This document shows, one piece after another, positions 6,043 through 10,689 of a stretch of 10,689 nt of DNA. The notes beneath the pieces were generated by a model that had not been told where the DNA came from, did not search any database, and saw only the letters and a list, made by a program, of their open reading frames with translations. The stretch lies in the NCBI GenBank assembly GCA_016934645.1, contig JAFGSL010000287.1, positions 1 through 10,689 on the forward strand, in the 5' to 3' direction. The stretch is from Anaerolineae bacterium (GTDB lineage Bacteria > Chloroflexota > Anaerolineae > B4-G1 > SLSP01). How positions within the stretch are numbered: position 1 is the stretch's first letter; each line of letters begins with the position of its first letter. The position numbers and the translations under genes were made by a program.

Positions 6043-7326
6043 ATGCCAGTCACAGTGATCGTCGGAGCACAATGGGGCGATGAAGGGAAAGGCCGGGTTG
6101 TAGATTACTTCGCTGCGCAGGCTGACATTGTCGCACGGTTTAACGGCGGCGACAATGCCGGGCATACCGTCATCGCGGAGGGACACAAGCTCGCCCTGCA
6201 TCTCGTGCCTTCGGGCATCCTCTATCCTCGCGTCACCTGTCTCATCGGCGCGGGTACGGTGGTCAATCCAGTGACGTTGCTACGGGAGATGGGAACGCTG
6301 CGCGACCTGGGGCTAGACGTCAGCCCCGCTCATTTGAAACTGAGTGCCGGCGCGCATCTCGTACTCCCCACCCATCAGGCACTCGACGGGGCGTCGGAAA
6401 CCAAGCGTGGGTACGAGGCCATCGGCACCACGAAACGTGGTATTGGCCCAACTTACGCCGATAGAGCTCGGCGCGTGGGTTTGCGCGCCGGGCAGATGCG
6501 TGAACCCAACGTCTTCGCCGAAGCCGTGGGCGCGCTGGTCGACGCCCACAACGAGCGTCTGGTCAACCTCTATGGCTTGCAAGCACAACCCGTGGGGCAA
6601 ATCGTAGCGCAATTGCATCAAGCTGCCGAGGTACTGGCTCCACACCTGGTAGACGGGACGGCGTTGGTAGGCCAGGCATTAGCCGAAGGGAAACACGTTG
6701 TTGGCGAAGGCGCGCAGGGCACACTGCTCGATCTCAATCTCGGCACCTACCCCTACGTCACCAGTTCCTCGCCCATCAGTGGCGGGGTAGCGACCGGCCT
6801 GGGCATCGGTCCCAAGGACATCGTGCGTGTCATCGGGATCGTCAAAGCGTACACCACACGCGTGGGCGCCGGTCCCTTCCCCACCGAATTGGAAGACGCC
6901 CTCGGCGAGCAAATTCGCGAAATCGGTCACGAGTATGGAACGACCACTGGTCGGCCCCGGCGCTGCGGCTGGCTGGATGCGGTCATCCTGCGTTACGCGG
7001 CCCAGGTCAACGGGCTAACCGACATCGCGGTGAGCAAACTCGATATCCTCAGTGGATTGCCCGTTCTGCGCATTGCCGTAGCCTACGAGCTAGACGGTGA
7101 GCGCATCGAGCGCTTCCCTGCCGAATGGGGCGCAGAAGCGTTAACCCGCTGCCGTCCGATCTACGAAGAATTGCCGGCCTGGCAAGAGGACATCACCCAG
7201 GCACGCCGTCGTGAAGACCTGCCCAGCGCCGCGCAAGCCTACATCACCCGTATCGAGGAACTGACCGGTGTACCGGTTACCTTCATCAGTGTCGGTCCCG
7301 AACGCGAAGCGATGATTCTGCCATAG
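6043..7326 (+). CDS. purA: Adenylosuccinate synthetase
   Basis: 427 aa, the standard length. It catalyses the GTP-dependent joining of IMP and aspartate to adenylosuccinate, the first committed step from IMP to AMP. Signature sites: GAQWGDEGKG (8-17) with catalytic Asp13 and Lys16, FNGGDNAGHT with catalytic His41, the IMP-binding loop GTTKRGIGPTYADR, GEGAQGTLLDLNLGTYPYVTSS, VGAGPFPTE, the aspartate loop GTTTGRPRRCGWLD, the guanine-binding SKLDIL, and a C-terminal SVGPEREAMI. AAGGAG (6031-6036) sits 6 nt before the ATG. It has its own 5' control region and so is probably an independent transcription unit. alr begins after a 155-nt gap with heptad repeats and a new promoter. Nothing is missing or altered among the key residues. 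Confidence 0.97.
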   Translation: MPVTVIVGAQWGDEGKGRVVDYFAAQADIVARFNGGDNAGHTVIAEGHKLALHLVPSGILYPRVTCLIGAGTVVNPVTLLREMGTLRDLGLDVSPAHLKLSAGAHLVLPTHQALDGASETKRGYEAIGTTKRGIGPTYADRARRVGLRAGQMREPNVFAEAVGALVDAHNERLVNLYGLQAQPVGQIVAQLHQAAEVLAPHLVDGTALVGQALAEGKHVVGEGAQGTLLDLNLGTYPYVTSSSPISGGVATGLGIGPKDIVRVIGIVKAYTTRVGAGPFPTELEDALGEQIREIGHEYGTTTGRPRRCGWLDAVILRYAAQVNGLTDIAVSKLDILSGLPVLRIAVAYELDGERIERFPAEWGAEALTRCRPIYEELPAWQEDITQARRREDLPSAAQAYITRIEELTGVPVTFISVGPEREAMILP

Positions 7327-7327
7327 C

Positions 7328-7408
7328 GGTCAGCGGTCAGCTATCAGCCATCAGCAACAGAAGAAATCTATCCGGCTGAAAACTAAAGGCTGATTGCTGA
7401 ACGCTTGC
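7328..7408. repeat. Two degenerate heptad arrays in inverted orientation after purA
   Basis: The first array (7328-7355) has four 7-bp units: GGTCAGC twice, TATCAGC, CATCAGC. The second (7374-7408) has five: GGCTGAA, AACTAAA, GGCTGAT, TGCTGAA, CGCTTGC. The second is roughly the reverse complement of the first, so 7344-7356 can pair with 7388-7400 (11 of 13), giving a hairpin with a loop of 31 nt. There is no T tract. It may help to end purA transcripts. Confidence 0.65.
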
Positions 7409-7414
7409 ACCCGT

Positions 7415-7443
7415 CTGGAAAGCTCGTGGAAATCTGTTATGAT
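7415..7443 (+). promoter_or_regulatory. Extended -10 promoter of alr
   Basis: TATGAT (7438-7443) is preceded by TG at 7435-7436, an extended -10. The -35 position (7415-7420, CTGGAA) is poor, which is usual for extended -10 promoters. Transcription would begin near 7450. Confidence 0.5.
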
Positions 7444-7446
7444 GGG

Positions 7447-7480
7447 GGAATGCGCGAATTTAAGAGACACGCGCCATTCC
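7447..7480. repeat. Inverted repeat just upstream of alr
   Basis: GGAATGCGCG (7447-7456) pairs with CGCG-C-CATTCC (7470-7480), leaving one bulged C and a 13-nt loop. It covers the predicted transcription start and ends 1 nt before the first possible ATG. It could be an operator or a 5' hairpin. Confidence 0.45.
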
Positions 7481-7481
7481 A

Positions 7482-8684
7482 ATGAGAGTTGAGGATATGT
7501 TGAACATGATTCCAGACGGTGTCGTCACGTGGGCGGAAATCGATCTCGATGCCATCGCCCACAACGTGCGGACCATCAAAGCCTTTGTCGGTCCAGATAC
7601 AGAGATCATCGCCAGCGTAAAGGCCAACGCCTACGGTCACGGCCTGCTGCCCGTCTCGCGGACAGCCCTGGAAGCGGGCGCCAGCCGATTGGCGGTCCAT
7701 CGCATCCAGCTCGCTGTGACGTTGCGCGAAAGCGGGATCACCGCGCCAATTCTGCTTATGGGACACACCCCACCCTCGGGCGTGGACCTGGTGTTGCGCA
7801 ACCATATTACGCCGACGTTGGTCGATTGGGATACCGCGCGGCTTATCTCATCCCACGCCGAGGAACCTACTCCCGTTCACGTGAAAATCGACACGGGGAT
7901 GAGCCGCTACGGGCTAGAACCGGAAAAGGCCGTGGACTTCGTGCGCTATATCGGATCGCTGCCGAATCTGAAGCTCGAGGGCATCTTCTCCCACTTTGCC
8001 ACGGCTGACCAAGAAGACCTCACCGACGCGCGACGCCAGCTACAATGTTTCCGAGCCGTCCTGGAAGAATTGGAACGTCTCGGTTACACCATCCCGATTC
8101 CGCATATGTGCAACAGCGCCGCTGTGACCACTTTGCCGGAGGCGCACATGGCGGCAGTCCGGCCCGGGCTGCTTGTCTACGGGATGGCGCCCACACCGGC
8201 AAGCACGCCACCTTTCCCACTGCGCCGCGCCCTCACGCTCAAAAGCACGGTTATCCATGTGCGCGACCTCGAACCCGGCAGCGCTATCAGCTACGGGCGC
8301 ACTTTCATCGCACCCGCGCCGATGCGGGTAGCGCTGGTCTCACTAGGCTATGGTGATGGTTATCCGCGTTTGGCCTCCAATCGTGGCGCAATGCTTATTC
8401 ACGGGCAACGCGCGCCGATCCGCGGCCGCATCTGCATGGATCAGATGATCGTGGATGTAACTGACATTCCAAACGTTCACGTCGGCGATGAGGTTATCGC
8501 TATTGGACCACAAGGCAACGATGAGATCACCGCAGAGGAGGTCGGCACCTGGGCCAAGACCATCAACTACGAGGTTGTCACGGACTTGCTGCCGCAGGTG
8601 GTACGCGTCTACAAGCTCAACGGCTACTATCCAGCCCCGCACGAAGGACTGGAGCAGTGGGCGTCGTATCTGCGAGCATTGTAG
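7482..8684 (+). CDS. alr: Alanine racemase
   Basis: 400 aa from the first ATG. This PLP enzyme interconverts L- and D-alanine and supplies D-Ala for peptidoglycan. The N-terminal TIM-barrel has WAEIDLDAIAHN and KANAYGHG with PLP-binding Lys47, then VHVKIDTGMSRYG, MCNSAA and VRPGLLVYG; the C-terminal beta domain has SYGRTF with catalytic Tyr271, VSLGYGDGYPR and RGRICMDQMIVDVT. The start is uncertain: the ATG at 7482 has no good ribosome binding site, whereas GAGGA (7491-7495) would serve a TTG at 7500 or an ATG at 7506, and homology begins only at about residue 14 (VVTWAEID). The true protein may therefore be 392-395 aa. About 20 residues past the usual end (NGYYPAPHEG onward) form a C-terminal tail. 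The M50 gene follows after 81 nt that are almost wholly heptad repeats, with no promoter seen, so the two may be cotranscribed. Confidence 0.95.
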   Translation: MRVEDMLNMIPDGVVTWAEIDLDAIAHNVRTIKAFVGPDTEIIASVKANAYGHGLLPVSRTALEAGASRLAVHRIQLAVTLRESGITAPILLMGHTPPSGVDLVLRNHITPTLVDWDTARLISSHAEEPTPVHVKIDTGMSRYGLEPEKAVDFVRYIGSLPNLKLEGIFSHFATADQEDLTDARRQLQCFRAVLEELERLGYTIPIPHMCNSAAVTTLPEAHMAAVRPGLLVYGMAPTPASTPPFPLRRALTLKSTVIHVRDLEPGSAISYGRTFIAPAPMRVALVSLGYGDGYPRLASNRGAMLIHGQRAPIRGRICMDQMIVDVTDIPNVHVGDEVIAIGPQGNDEITAEEVGTWAKTINYEVVTDLLPQVVRVYKLNGYYPAPHEGLEQWASYLRAL

Positions 8685-8689
8685 ATTGA

Positions 8690-8759
8690 GAGATTGGAGA
8701 TTTGGTAATCGGAGATTGGCGACCGATGACTGACGACTAGCAACTAACGACTAAGGACC
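8690..8759. repeat. Ten-unit degenerate heptad array between alr and the M50 gene
   Basis: Ten consecutive 7-bp units fill the gap. It opens with GAGATTG and GAGATTT, drifts through GGAGATT, and ends with GATGACT, GACGACT, AGCAACT, AACGACT and AAGGACC. The last unit supplies the only Shine-Dalgarno-like AAGGA before the M50 start. Confidence 0.75.
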
Positions 8760-8765
8760 AAAAAC

Positions 8766-9581
8766 ATGGATTTCCTCGATGAAAACGTATATTCAGTAGA
8801 GCAAGAGCAAAAGTCACCGGTGCAGATCAGCCCGGTGTTTGGCGTGATCGTGGGCGTGACGGTTCTTATGGGCTATCTCACCTATCGCGGCGGCCTCCCT
8901 ACAGCTCTGAAAACGCTGGTGTTCCTCCTCTTCGCCATCGGCGGGTGGATGATCACCCTCTCGCTGCACGAATTCGGCCACGCGCTGGTTGCGTACTGGG
9001 GCGGTGACAAGAGCGTTGTCAACAAGGGCTACCTCACGCTCGATCCCTTCAAGTACACCCACGCCACTTACAGCATCATCCTGCCACTGCTCTACCTGGC
9101 GATGGGCGGCATCGGCATGCCGGGGGGCGCGGTGTACATCAATATGGGAGCGATCAAGAGCAAGGCGAAGCGCAGCCTCACCTCCGCCGCCGGCCCTGCC
9201 GCCACCGCGATATGCGCTCTCATTCTCTTGCTGCCCTTTATGATCGGGCTGCCCGCCAACGAAATGTACAAACATCGCGACTTTTGGGCAGGCATCGCGT
9301 TGCTGGCTTTCCTGCAACTCACCGGCCTGTTTTTTAATCTGCTGCCGATTCCCGGCCTCGACGGTTGGGGCATCCTGGAGTTTATCCTTCCCACGAATAT
9401 GGCACGCAGTGCCCGCCTTATGGGGCGCTTCAGCCTGATTATCATCCTCCTTTTCTTTATGAGCGATAACCCGGTCAGCCGGGGATTCTGGCAGTGGGTG
9501 GTGTTCGCGGGTAGTTTGTTCAACCTCAACTTCGCGCTAGTCAGCGAGGGCCTGCGTCTCTTCCGCTTCTGGATGTCATAG
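8766..9581 (+). CDS. M50-family membrane zinc metallopeptidase (site-2-protease-like)
   Basis: 271 aa, ATG preceded by AAGGA (8753-8757) at about 8 nt. The hydrophobic helices carry the M50 catalytic pattern: HEFGH (68-72; zinc ligands His68 and His72, catalytic Glu69) in a helix, and NLLPIPGLDGW, with Asp199 as third ligand, in a later helix. GGAVYINMGAIKSKAKRSLTSAAGPAATA between them is the conserved 'G-x-x-x-N-P/AAGP' loop of M50B proteins. About six TM segments are likely (23-40, 47-75, 102-118, 143-161, 175-194, 219-233, with another near 241-260). The family cleaves membrane-embedded substrates such as anti-sigma factors. No PDZ or CBS domain is present, so this is the short form often annotated 'site-2 protease family protein'. 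The substrate is unknown and the neighbours give no hint; no sigma or anti-sigma gene is in the window. Confidence 0.92.
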   Translation: MDFLDENVYSVEQEQKSPVQISPVFGVIVGVTVLMGYLTYRGGLPTALKTLVFLLFAIGGWMITLSLHEFGHALVAYWGGDKSVVNKGYLTLDPFKYTHATYSIILPLLYLAMGGIGMPGGAVYINMGAIKSKAKRSLTSAAGPAATAICALILLLPFMIGLPANEMYKHRDFWAGIALLAFLQLTGLFFNLLPIPGLDGWGILEFILPTNMARSARLMGRFSLIIILLFFMSDNPVSRGFWQWVVFAGSLFNLNFALVSEGLRLFRFWMS

Positions 9582-9584
9582 CAT

Positions 9585-9612
9585 TTGACAATCCGGCAAG
9601 AGAACGTATAAT
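9585..9612 (+). promoter_or_regulatory. Consensus sigma-70 promoter of the ABC-F leader
   Basis: TTGACA (9585-9590) and TATAAT (9607-9612) are both exact matches to consensus, 16 nt apart. It begins 4 nt after the M50 stop codon. Transcription should start near 9619, giving a leader of about 390 nt. A promoter this strong ahead of a terminator fits control by attenuation rather than by initiation. Confidence 0.85.
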
Positions 9613-9625
9613 CTCAAACGTAGTC

Positions 9626-9660
9626 GATTCGTAATTCTTAATTCGCAATTCGTAATTCTC
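9626..9660. repeat. Five-unit heptad array in the ABC-F leader
   Basis: Units are GATTCGT, AATTCTT, AATTCGC, AATTCGT, AATTCTC. The array lies inside the predicted transcript, directly upstream of the first short ORF's ribosome binding site. Confidence 0.75.
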
Positions 9661-9675
9661 AGGGAGGACACAGGA

Positions 9676-9741
9676 ATGACAGAGATGCAGGACGTTTTCC
9701 GCAACGGGCATGCCGCATCCCTGTATGGGTTCCAGTCCTGA
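9676..9741 (+). CDS. Putative 21-aa leader peptide (uORF1) of the ABC-F gene
   Basis: A short ORF of 21 codons starts MTEMQDVF and ends LYGFQS, with AGGGAGGA (9661-9668) 7 nt upstream, the best ribosome binding site in the leader. It ends 27 nt before the stem of an intrinsic terminator. The position between a strong promoter and a terminator, upstream of an ABC-F gene, is that of a leader peptide whose translation controls readthrough. No homologous peptide is known to me, and the ORF is short enough to arise by chance; the RBS and context are the support. Codons 11-14 (bases GCATGCC at 9708-9714) could pair with GGCATTGC in the terminator stem with one bulge, a weak candidate antiterminator. 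Confidence 0.5.
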   Translation: MTEMQDVFRNGHAASLYGFQS

Positions 9742-9768
9742 CGTCTGTCATCAATAACAGGTTATCAC

Positions 9769-9802
9769 AAGGCCGTGGGCATTGCTCACGGCCTTTTTGT
9801 TT
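9769..9802 (+). terminator. Intrinsic terminator / attenuator in the ABC-F leader
   Basis: AAGGCCGTGGGC (9769-9780) and GCTCACGGCCTT (9784-9795) form a 12-bp stem with one G-U pair and an ATT loop, followed by a T-rich tail to 9802. It lies downstream of the promoter and uORF1 but about 210 nt before the ABC-F start, so it would stop leader transcripts unless overridden. It may also end readthrough from the M50 gene. Confidence 0.85.
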
Positions 9803-9840
9803 GCCGGGAGATCACCACGGATGAAGAAATAAACGATGAG

Positions 9841-9862
9841 GTGAGTATCACTCACGGCTTTT
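9841..9862 (+). repeat. Degenerate second copy of the terminator hairpin
   Basis: GTGAGT-ATC-ACTCAC forms a 6-bp stem followed by GGCTTTTAT. Its bases align with the upper stem of the 9769-9802 terminator (both end CTCACGGC then TTTT), but the lower stem is lost, so it is a weak terminator at best. It lies 3 nt before the ribosome binding site of uORF2. Confidence 0.55.
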
Positions 9863-9877
9863 ATAAGGAGACACAGC

Positions 9878-9919
9878 ATGATACGGCTAATCGCGGCGGT
9901 CATCAGTAACGAGTTATAG
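9878..9919 (+). CDS. Putative 13-aa leader peptide (uORF2) of the ABC-F gene
   Basis: A short ORF encodes MIRLIAAVISNEL, with AAGGAG (9865-9870) 7 nt upstream. The bases before its start (GGAGACACAG then ATGA) repeat those before uORF1 (GGAGGACACAG then ATGA), and its last codons contain GTCATCAGTAAC, which recurs as GTCATCAATAAC just after uORF1. It may be a real second leader peptide or a decaying duplicate. Confidence 0.35.
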   Translation: MIRLIAAVISNEL

Positions 9920-9931
9920 GAAAAGAGCAAA

Positions 9932-10001
9932 GGGTACCGAGCATCAAGCATCTAGTATCCAGCAACGAGCATCGAGTACCCAGTCACGCATCACGTATCA
10001 C
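9932..10001. repeat. Ten-unit degenerate heptad array before the ABC-F start
   Basis: Units include GAGCATC (twice), AAGCATC, TAGTATC, CAGCAAC, GAGTACC, CAGTCAC, GCATCAC and GTATCAC. The array continues into CGAGGTATC, so the likely ribosome binding site of the ABC-F gene (GAGG, 10002-10005) is a continuation of the repeat. Confidence 0.75.
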
Positions 10002-10010
10002 GAGGTATCT

Positions 10011-10689
10011 ATGTTACAAGTATCGAACATCACAAAATATTACGGGGACGCCCAGATTCTGGACGGCGTCACGTTTACACTGAATCCCGGCGAGCGTGTG
10101 GGCCTCATCGGGCCAAACGGCTGCGGCAAGACGACACTGCTGCGCATCATCGCCGGGCAGGAGACGGCGGACAGTGGCTCCGTGCAACGCGACCCGCCCG
10201 ACCTGCGCGTGGGCTATCTGGAGCAAGGGCTTACCTACTGCGAGGACGCCACACTGGATCACATCCTGCGCGCCGAACAGATCGCGCTGGAAAAACTCGA
10301 ACGCGACGTCGCCGACCTGGCCGCCGCGCTCACCGCTGCCGACGGCGAAGCGCAGGCGCAGCTCTTGGACGCCTACGGCGAGGCGCTGATCGAACTGGAG
10401 GCTCTGGCCGCGCGGCAAACACCGGAACACACCGTCAAGGCCATCCTTGCGGGGCTGGACCTGGACGACGTGCCGCTCGACACGCCCGTGCGCCACCTCA
10501 GCGGCGGGCAAAAGACGCGGATCGGCCTGGCGCGGCTGCTCATCCAGAATCCGCAGGTGCTCTTGCTCGACGAACCCACCAACCATCTGGACATCGGCGC
10601 GTTGGAATGGCTCGAAGGCTGGCTGCGGGAGTACCGGGGCGCGGCGCTCATCGTCTCGCACGACCGCGCGTTCCTCGATAACACCGTCA
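10011..10689 (+). CDS. ABC-F family ATPase, N-terminal part (first ABC domain)
   Basis: 226 codons, running off the right edge. The first ATPase domain is complete: Walker A GPNGCGKTT (34-42, Lys40), Q-loop region GYLEQG (68-73), signature LSGGQKTRIGLA (163-174), Walker B LLLDEPTNHLD (184-194, Asp187, Glu188) and the H-loop SHDR (His217). DEPTNHLD, and the absence of a TM domain ahead of the first ATPase, mark the ABC-F class (Uup/EttA/antibiotic-resistance proteins), which act on the ribosome rather than in transport. The Arm-like helical insertion (about 86-145) is rich in Ala and Glu. The second ABC domain, the interdomain linker that decides between housekeeping and resistance types, and the C-terminus are outside the window. 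The ATG is set by homology (LQVSNITKYYG) and by GAGG 5 nt upstream. Its elaborate leader suggests regulated, perhaps antibiotic-induced, expression. Confidence 0.93.
   Translation, partial: MLQVSNITKYYGDAQILDGVTFTLNPGERVGLIGPNGCGKTTLLRIIAGQETADSGSVQRDPPDLRVGYLEQGLTYCEDATLDHILRAEQIALEKLERDVADLAAALTAADGEAQAQLLDAYGEALIELEALAARQTPEHTVKAILAGLDLDDVPLDTPVRHLSGGQKTRIGLARLLIQNPQVLLLDEPTNHLDIGALEWLEGWLREYRGAALIVSHDRAFLDNTV

Larger units (their letters stand above)
9582..10010 (+). promoter_or_regulatory. ABC-F mRNA leader region (429 bp)
   Basis: In order it holds a consensus promoter, a heptad array, uORF1 with a strong ribosome binding site, a GTCATCA-TAAC motif, an intrinsic terminator, a degenerate second hairpin, uORF2 with its own site, a second GTCATCA-TAAC motif and a ten-unit heptad array. 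Known leaders of antibiotic-responsive ABC-F genes (for example vmlR and msr-type) combine a short ORF with a terminator that is relieved when ribosomes stall. The same mechanism here is inference from layout. Confidence 0.6.

Noticed and set aside
8690..8759. CRISPR-like array
   Set aside because: Units are 7 bp, degenerate and without spacers; no cas genes are present.
9751..9951. 66-aa minus-strand open frame in the ABC-F leader
   Set aside because: Antisense to the terminator and both leader modules; its hydrophobic stretches come from the A/T-rich leader and there is no ribosome binding site.
10014..10661. 215-aa minus-strand open frame at the right edge
   Set aside because: It is antisense to the ABC-F gene, whose Walker A, signature and Walker B motifs are unmistakable.

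Overview
The window looks like a chromosomal segment of a Chloroflexota bacterium (Anaerolineae or a related class). The evidence is the Thr/Pro-rich linkers joining Ig-like surface domains, a Cys-containing Ig-like domain of a kind I associate with this phylum, a multi-pass GAF-GAF sensor, moderately high GC, and degenerate 7-bp-period repeats between genes. The assignment rests on protein style only; there is no rRNA or other marker gene here.

Layout. On the minus strand (1-1883) a two-gene unit runs leftwards: a membrane protein with an N-terminal S24/S26 signal-peptidase-like domain and an extracytoplasmic Ig/FnIII-type region, coupled by a 4-nt overlap to a lipoprotein that leaves the window and resembles the start of C25-type (gingipain-like) secreted peptidases. 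A divergent promoter region (1884-2057) separates it from plus-strand housekeeping genes: glmU (UDP-GlcNAc synthesis), cdd (cytidine deaminase) and a six-TM GAF-GAF protein. A 384-bp gap then holds a 17-bp inverted repeat and a 23-bp palindrome upstream of purA (adenylosuccinate synthetase). alr (alanine racemase), an M50 site-2-protease-like membrane metallopeptidase, and the first 226 codons of an ABC-F ATPase follow.

Functionally, glmU and alr supply peptidoglycan precursors, and cdd and purA serve nucleotide metabolism. The M50 peptidase, the GAF protein and the S26-like protein are membrane sensing or processing proteins. They read as a conventional chromosomal neighbourhood rather than one pathway.

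The most interesting part is the 429-bp leader of the ABC-F gene (9582-10010). It has exact TTGACA/TATAAT boxes, a short ORF with a good ribosome binding site, a 12-bp-stem intrinsic terminator with a T tract, a second partial copy of the same modules, and a heptad array that runs into the start codon. This is the architecture expected of ribosome-mediated attenuation of an antibiotic-responsive ABC-F gene, but neither the short ORFs nor the mechanism is proven. The second theme is degenerate heptanucleotide arrays in five intergenic regions, each with a different unit. In two cases the array supplies the ribosome binding site of the next gene.
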